Shown: positions 22,228-34,753, counted from the stretch's first letter. The stretch: DNA of 64,000 bases from Physcomitrium patens (GCF_000002425.4 NC_037257.1:19380257-19444256); one strand, 5' to 3'. Numbers and translations are program-made. Notes: generated by a model from the letters alone, not told the origin.

Positions 22228-23510
22228 ATGGCCTCGAGAGTGCCAGAAGTACCAATTGTAGTACAAATGGGATCAGTAAGAGACCAAACTACAAGTATAG
22301 CACCATTACCTACTTTTAGTGGTTGGTCGGGCTCTGATCCTGATCACCATATATCTCAATTCTTGATAGCATGCGTGGCTAATAATGATAGAATTGAAGA
22401 CATTTGGTTGAGATGGTTGTTAGCAACTTTAAAAGATACAACTTTTGAATGATATATTCGGCAACCAGTGGGTAGATTTCTCAATTGGGAGGCTTGAAGA
22501 ATGCCTTCCTAACCCATTTTAGACCAATTGGATTTGAAGATCGACTTTGGAAAAAATTTATGAATAGCAGGATATTTGAAGAGAAATCAATAGAGTCCTA
22601 TTATGGACGGATTGCAGATATACTTCATAAATGGTCAAATAATCAAATGCTAGATGCATTTATATTATCAATATTAATCAATGGTTTGCATCCACCAGAA
22701 TTAAAAATGTTTATAAAAGAGGCTCGACTAACTACAGTAAAAGCATCGTTGGCACGAGCAAAGGTATAGGAAGAATGTCATTATGACCAATTCTTAACAA
22801 TGGAGGCCATGATGATTCCAAGTTCAGGAAGCCAACAAATACAACCGAGAAATGTGTTGATGGGTAATTATCCACAAATGGCTGCCTCCAATGTGAAGAA
22901 TGTTATGTTGCAACAACCAATTAATGCTACACCACTCCAAGCAATAGCGCCAATAATAATGACACCTTATTTTACATCGCCAACCTATCAACAATTGAAG
23001 TTGTTCATAAATGCAACTGTTAAAGATCCAAATGAAGCCTTGTTATTAAAGCTAACAAAGAAGATGGAAGAATTGGCCGTAAATTTGGCTAAAGACAAGG
23101 AGAAACGACATAAGCCTTCTAATACGAGACTTAATGTATGGTATAATAATTATAAGAGATAAGGTCATTTTGATATGGAATGTCCATCACCTAGACAAAC
23201 GGATGTTCAATGTACATTTTGTGGAAGAAAGCACCCTACCTAAAACTACTCGCATTTACAAAGGCAACAATAATTCAATAATCAGACCATGATTCCACCG
23301 ACTCAGTGGAAAGTCAATCAAATTCAAACAGGAAATACGTATGGATAGAATAGAAATTGATCCAATCGACAAAATTGAACATTCAATAACTTTCAAAGTT
23401 CCAATTTTAATGAGAGGTCTATATCAAATCCCTAGACCTACAAGAAAGAGCAATAGAAGTATCAACAATATGCTCCACCGGCGTCATTGAACCAAGTACC
23501 CTCTATACAA
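22228..23510 (+). pseudogene. gag: Gypsy D gag, first part
   Basis: Starts at ATG 22228 (MASRVPEVPIVVQMGSV). It has a Ty3-type capsid segment (PTFSGWSGSDPDHHISQFL), and stops appear at 22450 and onwards. After the capsid there is a first pair of degraded zinc knuckles (GHFDMECPSPRQTDVQCTFC) near 23165-23240. The reading is cut at 23511 by the C solo LTR and resumes at 24786. Not functional. Confidence 0.75.
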
Positions 23511-23514
23511 ACGG

Positions 23515-24781
23515 TGTTGTGTTGTAACACGAGTATACCGTGAAAATATAAAGAAAGGAGACTTTTATTAATGTTCAGTTACCTCGAATATTGGGAGCAA
23601 CGACCAATTCCAGTGCAAATACTAGGAGGCCAGGGTCAGTCACCCCATTACAGTCAACCGGGGCATACTGAAATGCTCCGTTCGATTCCAATAACGGAAG
23701 TCAGTAAAAAAGAGAAAGGACCAATTCAACGACGGGTGAGCCTGGTTCGAAGAGCCAATTGGATCCAATTTCAAGACATCCAATCTGGGTCCTCTTACCC
23801 AATATGAGACCTGAATTGGTCGGGCAATCCAATGCAGTCCAATTACGGGAAAATCCAGGTCTTATTACGGGCCTCAGCCAATCTGACGTGAAGGACCAAT
23901 TTGATCCAATTACGGGAACATCCGGGTCTTACTACTAGATTCTTACCTAATATGAGACCTGAATTGGTCGGGCAATTCACTGTGGTCCCGATTATGGGGC
24001 TCCGATTCCGTTTCAGGCTGTTCCGTCCTTTGTGCCATTCCGGGAACGTCCTTTCAGTAAAAGGATTTCTTAAAAGTAAAAACGGAGGAGAAAGCTCTGA
24101 CGGCGAGAGCCAGTTTCGGATCTAAGCTCTGACGGTGGGAGCCAATTTCGGATCCAAGATGGAAGATTGAAGAAATTTAGAATTAAGGTTAAGAAATGAG
24201 AGGGGGAGATGGAAGTTTTAGAAGGGGTTTTTTAGAAGAGTCGGAGAGCTAGCTTCATGCTTCGAGCAGAGAAAAAAGACAGAGAATTGGGTTTTTTTCT
24301 TCATAGGGTTTTGGGAAGACTGAGGCAATCGTTGCTGAAGTCAGTGTTGTAATGGTGAATCGGGATTTTTAATGAAGTGGATTTGATTACTCTTGATTGT
24401 TTTGTGAAATCGAGTTACGTTTGTGATGAAGAATTAAAAGGGTGTCTATAGGATTGAGTATGCGAAGTGAATGAAATTTATTGGATTAATCTAACGATAC
24501 AGTCAGTGGATACAAAATCGTGAGTATAAAGCGGTATCGAAGATTAGCAGTTTGGGTTGTTTGGGGTTTTCTGTAACGTCTAGAGATCTATCGGCTGGGA
24601 CAAAAAGGACTTCGACGAGCAGTCGAAGGGCATCCGTATAGATTTATGGTGTATTCTTGCAATTGTTTATATTCCAATGGTCAAAAACCGATAGACTGTT
24701 TGAATATTAGCGAATCTCTATATTACCTTCTACATCCAGACGCCCGACGCGTTCTCGAGCAGGAAAGCACGTAATACGACA
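23515..24781 (+). repeat. C-family solo LTR inside gypsy D gag
   Basis: 1267 bp, starting tgttgtgttgtaacacg and ending gcacgtaatacgaca, homologous end to end with the LTRs of the C element. Flanked by the 4-bp duplication ACGG (23511-23514, 24782-24785). No internal sequence remains, so it is the product of LTR-LTR recombination. It has an internal ORF-like stretch (23571-23807) that is not a gene. Confidence 0.92.
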
Positions 24782-24785
24782 ACGG

Positions 24786-25134
24786 AACAACCATGATCAT
24801 TTTCTAATCCTATATGGAACAAGCCTAGTAGGTATATATCTGTCGAGACACCTAACATGCCAGATGGAGGTGCCAGAAGACCACTTAATTATTTTTGTTG
24901 CAGACAGATTGATCATTATACTAATGAATGTCCCAATCCCAGAGCCAATGACGATTATGCGCCAATATGTGTGAATTGCAAGCAGTCGGGACATACTTAT
25001 CAGCAATGTAATGCTTCGTTCAATTTCAATAATCGAGATCAGTAGATCCAAAGCCAAGGAACAATGGAGGAGATAAATCAAGGTTCTCAAGATTTATCAC
25101 TTCATCGAGTAGAAGTAGTCCAAGTTTTCCTTAC
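24786..25134 (+). pseudogene. gag: Gypsy D gag, second pair of zinc knuckles
   Basis: Resumes after the solo LTR. Two knuckles are visible at about 24890-25020: one degraded (FCCRQIDHYTNEC, first Cys replaced by Tyr) and one intact (CVNCKQSGHTYQQC). With the pair before the solo LTR, this gag would have had up to four knuckles. Broken by stops on both sides. Confidence 0.7.
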
Positions 25135-25395
25135 AAGAAGTCAGCAAAAAGAGAAAGGACCAATTTAACATTTGCATGATCTTGAAGCGAAGGGCCAATT
25201 GGATCCAATTATGGAGACATCCAATCCAGGTCCTGGCATGGGCCCCTTATTCAGTATAAGACCTGAATCAATTGTGCACCTTAATGAGGTACCAATTACA
25301 GAGGCTTTGATTCTATTTCAAGCTGTTTTATTCTCTACACAGTTTCAAAAAACGTCCTTTCAGTTGAAAACTTCTCTCAGAAGCATGAATTCCAA
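25135..25395 (+). repeat. Segment of D homologous to the C LTR
   Basis: Between D gag and protease lies sequence that matches, in the same orientation, the first third of the C LTR. Shared blocks include gtcagca[aa/gg]aagagaa, ggaccaatt, gccaattggatccaatt, acatccaatcc, agacctgaat and aacgtcctttcagt. In D the segment lies in an open frame (25172-25456). It has no LTR ends and no target duplication, so it is not a separate insertion. Either C's LTR captured a D-type gag-protease linker or D acquired LTR sequence. Confidence 0.65.
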
Positions 25396-26895
25396 GGAAC
25401 CAATATCAACCCAATTAGAAGAACAATCTTACCCGTTGAAAGAACCAATTTTATAGGCTCCATCAAATTCAATTCTAGTAGCTTTATCAATTTTCAATAT
25501 AGAGAAAACTAATTTACCTGCGTCGGTGTTTAGGATTGGGAAGAAGAAACGGACATTGGAAATTATCAATAATATAGAACCATATGATATCCTAAAAGAT
25601 TTGAGGACCATATAGCCCACGATTTCTATGAAGCAACTATTGGCGATAGCACGTGAGTATCGAACTATCTTGAATTCTTCATTAATTCATCACAGATCTC
25701 GAAATAAAGAAATTCGAGAAGTAAGTTTGAATCCCGATCCAGGTGCTTCAATGATTGATGTATCAATTGATGGAGTATTATTATCAGGAGTGTAAGTAGA
25801 TGGAGGATCTAGTATAAATCTTATGAATGCTACTATAATAGAGGAGCTGGATTTCGATCACTTATTACCTCCTACACTAGTTTTAAGAATAGTTGATTCC
25901 AATCGAGTTAAACCTATAGATATTTTACAAAGTATTGATACAATAATTGTGGAGATTACCTATAAATTTGATTATATTATTTTTCAATTTTGAAGCTCTA
26001 TATTGACATACCCAATTTTATTGAGGTGACTATGGTTGTATCAAGCTAAAGCTTGAAATGACTGGAATCGTAGTACATTGATAATTAAAAATGGTAATGA
26101 TAAAATTGTGCTTCAAATGTATCCTATCTAATATCATGGAGAAACTCAAGTTGTCAATTTAGAATTTACGTCGAATTGTGAAGATGAGTCTACAGAAGAA
26201 GAAATTGGTACACCTGATCCAATTTATGCTGATATAAGGTAAGTTGTCGAGCACACTAGAATGAACTACCAGTACAGAGAACCAAGAGAGTACTTAGTTC
26301 CTCCAGATGTTATTGACAATTTTGATCATATGATTGCATATTGGATGAATAGACAAGATATTAATCACATTACTACTATAGAACAGGAGTTGAAAAGTTC
26401 TAATTTGTCAGATTTTATAAAAGATTTTGGAATAGAACAGAATATTATTTCAGAGACTCCTGAAATTTCACAATGTCAATGAATTAATTTAGCTACATGG
26501 GAGGCTTCTCAAATCATTCAGATTTACGACGGTATAAAATGCAAGGAAAAAGAAATTTGGATGGATTACTTTTTAACACATAAAACTACTTTCACATGGT
26601 CGTATGTGGATTTGAAAGGAATTCCAGCTGAAGTTTGTGAGCATCAAATTATATTGGAGGAGAACGCTACACTAGTATGTCAAAGACAACATTGACTTAA
26701 TCCAAATACTCACTTATGATAAAAAAAAAAGAGCTAGATAAATTCTTGGAGGTTGGATTTATCTATTCGATTCCTTTCAGTAAATAGATTTCACCAATTG
26801 TTATGGTACCAAAAAAGAATGAAAAATTTTGCATCTGTCAAGATTTCCAAAAATTAAATGCGGCTATCAAGAAGGATTATTTTTCTTTACCATTT
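25396..26895 (+). pseudogene. pol: Gypsy D protease and start of RT
   Basis: The protease is readable around 25740-26000: LNPDPGASMIDVSIDGVLLSG and, after a stop, VDGGSSINLMNATII, where the active site is DGG in place of DSG. A linker with open stretches follows (26261-26482, MNYQYREPREYLVPPDVID). RT begins near 26740 (ELDKFLEVGFIYSIPF, MVPKKNEKFCICQDFQKLNAA) and is cut after YFSLPFT by the C element. It continues at 41985. Multiple TAA, TAG and TGA codons. Confidence 0.8.
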
Positions 26896-26899
26896 ACGG

Positions 26900-28156
26900 T
26901 GTCGTGTTGTAACACGATTATACAGTGAAAATAAAAAGAAAGGGGAATTTTATTAATATTCAGTTACCTCGAATATTGGGAGCATCGACCAACTCCAGTA
27001 CAAATACTGAGTGGTCAGGTTCAGTCACTCCGTTACAGTCAGCCGGGGCATACTGAAATGCTCCATTTGATTCCAATAATGGGAGTCAGCAGGAAGAGAA
27101 GGACCAATTCATAAGACGGGTTCGAGGAGCCAATTGGATCCAATTTCGATAATCCAATCCGGGTCCTCTTATCCAATATGAGACCTGAATTGGCCGGTCA
27201 ACCCAGTGCAGTCTAATTACGGGAAATCCAGGTCTTACTACAGGTCTTAGCTAATCTGACGCGAGGACCAATTTGACCCAATTATGGGAACATCCAGGTT
27301 ACTACGGGCATCTTTCCCAATATAGGACCTGAATTGGTCGGGCGACTCAATGTGGTCCCGATTACGGGGTTCGATTCTGTTTCAGGCTGTCCTGTTCTCT
27401 GTGCCGTCTCAGGGAACGTTGTTTTCGGTAAATGGATTTCTTAAAGGCAAAAACGGAGGAGAAAGCTTGACGACGAGAGCCAATTTCGGATCCAAGCTTG
27501 AGGTGGGAGCCAATTCCGGATCTAAGACGGAAGATTGAAGAAATTCAGAGGATAAGGTTAGGTGGGATATAGTTTTGGGGGTGGTTTTTTTTTGAAGATC
27601 AAGGGAATTAGAGAGAGGAGCTTCATGCTTCGGGTCGGGGAAGGAAAGACATAGGATTTGGATTTTTCTTCTTCGTAGAGTTTTGGGGAAGACTGAGGCA
27701 ATCGCTGCTGAAGTCAGTGTTGTAATGGTGAATCGGGATTTTTAAATGAAGTGGGTTTGAATACTCTTGACTGTTTTGTGAAATCGAGTTACGTCTGTGA
27801 TTGAAGGATTAAAAGGATGTCTATAGGATTGGGTATGCGGAGTGAATGAAATTTATTGGATTAATCTAACAAGACAGTCAGTGGATACAAGATCGTAAGT
27901 ACAAAGCAGTATTGAAGGTTAACAGTTTGGGTTGTACGGGGTTCTCTGTAACGTCTAGAGACCTACCGGCTGGGGCAAAAAGGACTTCGACAAGCAGTCG
28001 AAGAGCACCCGTATAGATTTACGGTACATTGTTGCAGTCGTTTATATTCCAGCAGTCAAAAACTGATAGACTGCTTGACTATCGGCGAATCTCCATACTA
28101 CCTTCTACAGCCAGACGCCCGGCGCATTCTCGAGCAGGAAAGCACGTAATACGACG
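26900..28156 (+). repeat. C element 5' LTR
   Basis: 1257 bp; starts tgtcgtgttgtaacacg, a small palindrome, and ends acgtaatacgac[g], where the last base differs from the 3' copy (acgaca). The 5' half carries the segment shared with the D coding region at 25135-25395. Confidence 0.92.
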
Positions 28157-28753
28157 TAAGTGGTGAACCCGACGTGAAAGCTTGAGGTAGAAGGTATTGG
28201 ATTTCAGTTGATTTTATCTATATTTTTATGGAAAACGAAAATAAAAATTTTGAAGGATTTTTGGGAGAAGTTTCTGGTGGGGAGTCTTCTAAAGGACAAG
28301 GTATGCACATGGATCCGTCTATTGCTAGTTTGTTTCAAGCCTTCTCACTGTCAATGCAGCAACAGCAAAGCAATGATCGAAAGGAAGCTTTGGCAACCAA
28401 AGCATTGCAAGCAGTGGTCAATAAAATTGATCAATTTGATGGGAGGAAAGCACGTAATACGACATAAGTGGTGAACCCGACGTGAAAGCTTGAGGTAGAA
28501 GGTATTGGATTTCGGTTGATTTTATCTTTATTTTTATGGAAAACGAAAATAAAAATTTTGAAGGATTTTTGGGAGAAGTTTCTGGTGGGGAGTCTTCTAA
28601 AGGACAAGGTATGCACATGGATCCGTCTATTGCTAGTTTGTTTCAAGCCTTCTCACTGTCAATGCAGCAACAGCAAAGCAATGATTGAAAGGAAGCTTTG
28701 GCAACCAAAGCATTGCAAGCAGTGGTCAATAAAATTGATCAATTTGATGGGAG
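28136..28753 (+). repeat. 308-bp tandem duplication across LTR end, PBS, leader and gag start
   Basis: 28136-28443 is repeated at 28444-28753. The unit holds the last ~20 bases of the LTR, the primer site, the leader and about 72 codons of gag. The join lies in an aggaa microhomology (gatgggaggaaagcacg). The copies differ at only a few places: LTR-adjacent g/a, tcagttg/tcggttg, tatcta/tatctt, and cga/tga in gag. The duplication is therefore about as young as the insertion. Confidence 0.92.
28161..28178 (+). promoter_or_regulatory. tRNA-Trp primer-binding site of C
   Basis: tggtgaacccgacgtgaa, five bases after the LTR. Its reverse complement, ttcacgtcgggttcacca, is the 3' end of plant tRNA-Trp including CCA, as I recall that tRNA. 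A second copy lies at 28469-28486 because of the tandem duplication. Confidence 0.75.
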
Positions 28754-30259
28754 GAATATTTCAAGGTATTTAAGATGTTATGTTCGTGAAATGGAATTAA
28801 ATCGGGTTTCTGAGAAAAAAATGGTTGCACTATTTGGACTTGCCACGATACCGGAGATAAGGGACCACATTACATCGATTACGGATCGTTGTGGGAATTC
28901 ATGGGAGGATTTTTCACATGCATTGAAAGACGAATATTTCTTGGAAGATGCTGATCGCGTTACTAAGAAGCTGTTTCTGGGATGGATTGAACGGCCCAAT
29001 AAGAATTTGTAAGCAACAGAGCTACTAAGGGAATTTGAGAGGCAGTACTCTCAATTATCGAAGGTAGAAAAATTGACATTGGAGCCGAACAAAGTTGATC
29101 TATTTCTTCAAGCTGCTGATGGAGAATTGCAAGAGAAATTAGAACCCCTTCTTGAAGACAAAGAAGAAGATGAAGGATTGACAACGAAGTGGAAGAACGT
29201 TGAAGATGCGGTGGGGTTGCTTACAAAAAAAGAAAGGAGGAAGGATAGGAGTAATATTCCAAAAACAGTATAAGCACCCAAAGCTCCAGTACGTACAACA
29301 CCACCGACAATGCCTACAGTTCAACCTTCGACATCCTTGTCAAAGAAAGCAGATATGGGTATGGAAGAAATTATACGAGGAATGCGAGATCTTCAAATCA
29401 AATTGGCAAGACTTGAAGAGAATACTTCTATAAACAATTCGAAGAATGTTTCAAAACAAGGATATGTACAAAGATGCATTTGGTGTGATGATGCTTCACA
29501 CACTAGAAAAGATTGCAATGAATTTAATAATATGATACGGCAGGGAATTATTTGCTGGAAAGATGGGAAGATAGCATTGAAAGATAGGGAGGATCTTCTT
29601 CAAACCAATTTTGGCAAGGGAGGAATGAGAGCATTGGTTCAAGATTACTTAAAAGAGCATGAAACAGTAGTACGAGAAAGTGCAAGTTATGGTGCTAGAG
29701 TAGATGATGAAATTGGTGGAAGTACGGAAACTAGTGAGTTTTGGGCTTCTGCCGTTTCTACAATACAAGAAGGAAAATTACCTCGAGAAGCGTTATTGAG
29801 AACTGCAGCTACAATACGAGGAAGAACAGGTTGGGAGGATCCCGTTGAGTCTCTTTCAGTTCATGCATATATTGCTAAGAGCCAACATGAAGCTTTAATG
29901 GAAGAAAAAAGACGAGGAAATTTTGATGATACTAGAGAAGGAAATTCTTTTAAGAGGCAAACTCGAGGAGACAAGGCTCGGGAGGCAGCTTCATAAGAAT
30001 TGCCTGTAAAGGATACCTCAGCATCATTGGGAAAAAAAACAACGGAGACAAAAGATAAGGGCAAATCAATTGCTTATAAGCTACTTTCTGACATTGAAGC
30101 GGCAACAAATTTGAAAGGGGTGTTGGAAGAACGTATATTAAACGCTAAGGTGGAATTCACATTGAAAGAAGTCTTGGGAATTGCAAAGAAGGAGTTTCAT
30201 GATGTTATCATTGACAGCATTAAGCGAAAGAGGCAATTAATGAGCGAAACTGGAATGAG
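28536..30259 (+). pseudogene. gag: C element gag, first part, four nonsense codons
   Basis: ATG at 28536 (MENENKNFEGFLGEV); a second, truncated start from the duplication lies at 28228. One frame continues to 30259, interrupted by TGA 28686, TAA 29010, TAA 29271 and TAA 29994, all explained by C to T. The capsid-like region (NKIDQFDGRNISRYLRCYVR, WEDFSHALKDEYFLED) is followed by a Gln/Leu-rich coiled-coil segment (IIRGMRDLQIKLARLEENT) and a CCHC knuckle (CIWCDDASHTRKDC, near 29476-29517). A long linker follows. A2 interrupts the codon after SETGM; the frame resumes in phase at 36541. Confidence 0.85.
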
Positions 30260-30820
30260 TGTCAAGGACAAGAACTCGATGAAAAAACAATTCAGACAAG
30301 TGAGCCATCACTCAAAGAGAGGTAACAAAATATATATAAACAAGTATATATATTGAAAGAGAAACTGGAATGGCTATTGCCAAAAGACAAGAAAACTAGA
30401 GACCCTTGAAACTAGACTAGAAGCAAGAAAGGAGTTGACAAGAGTGAAGAAGCCTTCACTCTTGTCTCTATATATACTATCTAACTAGGGGCTACGTGGC
30501 GACGTTCTATAGGACCTCCAATATGTGTTGACTTTGTAGGACACATGCCTTGACTTACAAGGCAAGTTTTTCTACGTGTGGGCCACATAGTTAGCTTGAT
30601 CTTCAAGCTAACAACATGTGTGGCACATGGCCAACTTGTTGACCACGTTTCTAATCCAAAAAGTCAATTAAAGACACCTATGAAGTCAAAGCAGCGTCTA
30701 GGAAGTTTCTAGGAAGCTTCTATATTAAATATTATAGAATTAACTTACTTTTATCTACTTTTACTTACTTCTACCTATTTCTATATGTAATTATTAGCTT
30801 ACATGATTATGGCCGTGACA
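30260..30820 (-). repeat. Gypsy A2 LTR, left copy (3' LTR)
   Basis: 561 bp, tgtcaaggacaagaact … tatggccgtgaca on the plus strand. Related to the A1 LTR but with an extra ~30 bp near its end (tatttctatatgtaatt…) and other differences, so A1 and A2 are distinct subfamilies. Confidence 0.93.
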
Positions 30821-30861
30821 TTACCCCCCCTTCTAGAGACGAGTTCCACGAGGAGCGGTCA

Positions 30862-31228
30862 TCATATGTTGAGGAAATCTATGATGCGATGAATTATATT
30901 CGCCACATACTTTGATCTCTGTTCTCTTCGAAGATGATTGATAGGGCCTCTCAACCATCGGTAGTGTCCCATACCAGGGCGGGAAGACCACCCAGTTATT
31001 TGATCATTGTTGAGGCCTTTGTAACTTTCTTCGAATAGAATATTCGGAACACCATCAGGAGTTGTTCCTACCTCTAGCAAAATCACCAGACATCGAGAGT
31101 CCCTTCCCAAATCGTGATACCAAATGCATTGTATCTCACCATCTATTCGAGGAAGAACATGTCATTCTTGAAGATCTTCATCTCGATTGCGTCGTCTTGA
31201 AGGTTGTGACAATCGTAATGTCTCGTCT
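30862..31228 (-). pseudogene. Extra 3' ORF of gypsy A2, broken
   Basis: Homologous to the 140-codon ORF of A1 (16064-16486) over GRDSRCLVILLE, GTTPDGV, NDQITGWSSRPGMGHYRWLR and DFLNI. An A2-specific deletion of about 120 bases, with gag/gacgag microhomology at the join, removes the start and N-terminal codons. A TGA replaces the Arg of QERHVLP upstream of Met 31110. The remaining open frame is 82 codons (30862-31110). Confidence 0.7.
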
Positions 31229-31257
31229 CAATCTTGTCTCTTTTTTAAGAGAGATTT

Positions 31258-34200
31258 TCATCTTGGTTTCGATGGATGTCGTTGATGAAAAACTTTGACT
31301 TTAGTTGATGCATTTGTTAGATTCCTGGATGGCTCCCATGTGCGTTCACTAATATCATATCCGCGCCAATGAACAAGATATTCCAGCTTATTTCGGCGCC
31401 GCCTTGAGTCTAATATCTCTTCCACCTCAAATTCTTCATTATTATCTACTTCTATAGGAGGCGGTGGCATTTGTCTTCTTCCTTGTATATCCACTGTCTT
31501 ATATGGTTCAAGAAGAGATACGTGGAATACATGATGGATCTTCATTGACTCTGGTAGATGTAACCGATATGCAACTAGGTTGATCTGTTCAGAAACAGAA
31601 AAGGGACCAAGCCTACGATAGTCCAACTTGTCACAAGGTCGAGTAGTCTTGATATTGCGACGAAGTAGCCATACCTTATCACCGACGTTGATCTGTGGTT
31701 GCTCCATACGATATAGATCTGCGTTTATCTTTTGTCGTTCTTGAGCTTCCTTCAATTGTGTCTTCATTATTGCATGTAACTCTGACAACCGATTTGCCAT
31801 ATCTTCTGCTGCAGGATTATCAACTTTTAAAAAATCAAAAGTATCAAGTCGTGGATGATAGCCATAATTGGCAAAGAAAGGTGTTTGTTGCGTGGAAGAA
31901 TGTACCGTATTATTATAAGAAAACTCTGCCAATGGCAGAAGGTTTGTCCAATCATCTTGTTGGTAGTTGATAGTACACCTTAAATATTGCTCCAAGACTT
32001 GGTTTACGCGCTCTGTTTGTCCATCAGTTTGAGGATGAAAAGCCGAAGATAGTTTTATGTCCACTTTTAAAATCTTGAAAAGGGTCCTCCAAAATCTTGA
32101 CACAAATTGAGTTCCCCTATCCGATATGATATCTTTAGGTAATCCATGATAGCGATAGATATTATCAATGAAAAGCTTAGCTGTTTCTTCACCTGTGATA
32201 GATTTTGTACATGGCACAAAATGTGCCATCTTGGTGAAACGATCTACTATCACAAATATAGAATCATAAGATCTTGAGCTTGGAAGATCTGTGATGAAAT
32301 CCATAGAAACAGAAGACCATGGTTGTTCTGGTATAGGTAATGGCTGAAGAAGTCCGTAAGGTCGATGACGAGGAATTTTTGATCTTGAACAAATATCACA
32401 TGATTGTACAAAGTCTTTGACTGACTTCCACATTTGTGGCCACCAAAAATCTCTTGATATGAGTTCCAAAGTCTTATTATATCCAAAGTGCCCTGCTGCT
32501 GGAAAGTCATGACGTGCTTGAAGAACACGTAAACGTGCTTCTCCTTCTGGAACATATAGGCGTCCTTCAAAATATAATAGATTATTCTTGAACTCAAACT
32601 TAGAAGGATCATGAGACTTGGAAGAATTATTCTCGATATCATGAACAAGAGGGTCTGAGGACATACTGGACTGGATTTGCTTGAGAAAAGTTGAATCAAC
32701 AGTCAATGTTGATTTCACTGCTCGGAGATGAAATTGCTCCGGTTTCAAGAGGACCGTTCTTTGTTGCTCAAAAGCTGCATCTCCTTCTTTTGGTGCAAAA
32801 TAAGAACGTCTACACAGGGCATCGGACAAACCTTGTTGTTTTCCTGGCCGATAAGTGATAGTGAACTCGAATCTTGACAAAGACATACTCCAACGAGCTT
32901 GACGACGATTCAACACGCGTGCTGACATGAAATACTCGAGGTTCTTGTGATCTGTATACACAGTGACTGGACTAGAAGCACCTTCTAGATAATGACACCA
33001 TTCTTGAAAGGAATCCACGATTGCAAGAAGTTCTTTATCGTGGATCTCATAATTGATCTCGGTTGCTGAAAATTTTCTTAAATGAAAAGCTATCGGATGA
33101 AGTTTGTCATCTGTTCCCATTTGTGATAAAACTGCACCCAAGGCAAAATCCGATGCGTCTGTTTCCATAAAAAATACCTTGGAAAAGTCAACACGATATA
33201 AGACTGGTGCAGAGACAAACGATGTCTTCAAGGCTTCAAATGTTGCTTCCGCTTCTTGATTCCATTGGAATTTATCTTTACTAGTCAAGCGTGTAAGTGG
33301 AGCTGCAACTCGTGAAAAGTCTTTGATGAAGATCCGATAGTAATTGGCAAATCCCAAGAAACATTGGACATCTCTTACAGTCTTTGGAATCTTCCAATCC
33401 ATGATTGTTTGGACTTTCTTAGAATCCATCATAAGACCATCATTTGAAATGATGTATCCTAAAAAGTCAACTTGAGTAGTGTGAAATACACACTTTTCCA
33501 TCTTGGCGTACAATCCTGCATCTGTGAGTTTTTGTAATACTTGACGAACATGTATTTCATGTTCTTCAACATTCTTAGAATAAATCAGGATATCGTCTAG
33601 GTAGCAGACGACAAAATTGTCTAAGAATTCACGAAATACATCATTCATGAGATGTTGAAAAGCAGCTGGTGCATTCGTGAGTCCAAAAGGCATGACATTA
33701 TATTCAAAATGCCCGTACCTGGTTCGAAATGCAGTCTTCCATTCATCTCCTTCTTTGATCCGTACTAGATTATATGCTCCTCTTAGATCTATTTTTGTAT
33801 AGATCTTAGCTTGATTTAACTAGTCAAGGAGTCCTGATATCAAAGGTAATGGATACCTGTTCTTGATTGTGATCTTGTTGAGTCCTCGATAGTCAACACA
33901 CATTCGTAAAGATCCATCTTTTTTCTTTACGAATAAAATTGGAGCTCCTGCTGGAGATTTTGAATGGCGTATGAAATTCTTCGCTAAATTCTCGTCAATA
34001 TATGTCTTGAGTTCAGCCATCTCATCTTGCGATAAACTGTAAATTGGTCCAAATGGTGGCTGAGTTCCTTCCTTGAGATCGATTGAACAATCGTATGGGC
34101 GATGCTCAGGAAGAATATCTGCATTCTTTTTCTCAAAAACGTCTTGATAATCCTGATATTGACTTGGAATGCCACTTGAAGTCTTTACGCTTTCAGAAAT

Positions 34201-34748
34201 AGGTGCAGCATAAATAGCAAAAGTTGATCCTTCTTTTGCTACGTGTATAAATGCTTTTGCACCTATAAGTGCGAGTTTTACTATACTAGACTCATGGTTT
34301 TCTTTTCTTGATTAATAGAACTGTTACTAATGCTCCGAGGAAAATCAAGTTTACGAGAAATCCAATCTATTCGAGGATTATACTTTTCTAACCATGATAA
34401 GCCTAAAATTACTGGATTAGAGGGAGATCTAATTATATTAAAAATTACGCAACTACTATGACCATTTATTACTACATCTACAGGAAGTGTTTCGTGAGTT
34501 ACATCTCCAGAAGACAACGGACGACCATCTATGACTTCTACGTGTACAGGTTTAGTTTTTTGTATTAATGCTATTCTATGACATCTAGCAAATTCTTCAT
34601 CTAAAAAACAAGATGAGGCTCCTGAATCTACCAAGGCAGAGGCTTTGTAATTATTAGGTCCTAAATGCACATCTATTATAAAACAAGGAGATGGTTCTGA
34701 GGAGAGGATAGGACCTTCATTAGAAGTTGTACAAGATTCTAGCCGCAA
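31258..34748 (-). pseudogene. pol: Gypsy A2 pol, one stop and one frameshift
   Basis: Same domains as A1. The protease keeps the canonical LVDSGASSCFLDE (34600-34640). A two-base length difference near 34280-34310 shifts the frame after NSSINQ. The RT N-terminal part is open again from 34175, then TAG at 33820 replaces Gln in GLLDQLNQA. The remaining 811 codons (31258-33693) hold the YLDD box (as CYLDD near 33600), RNase H, the integrase HHCC and Asp-Asp-Glu triad and the chromodomain, all with catalytic residues intact. It opens from a non-ATG (TTG) triplet in the -1 frame after gag, as in A1. Confidence 0.9.
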
Positions 34749-34753
34749 GGTCC

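Noticed and set aside
23571..23807. 78-codon ORF in the C solo LTR
   Set aside because: Not kept open in the other C LTRs at the same place; LTR sequence and not a gene.
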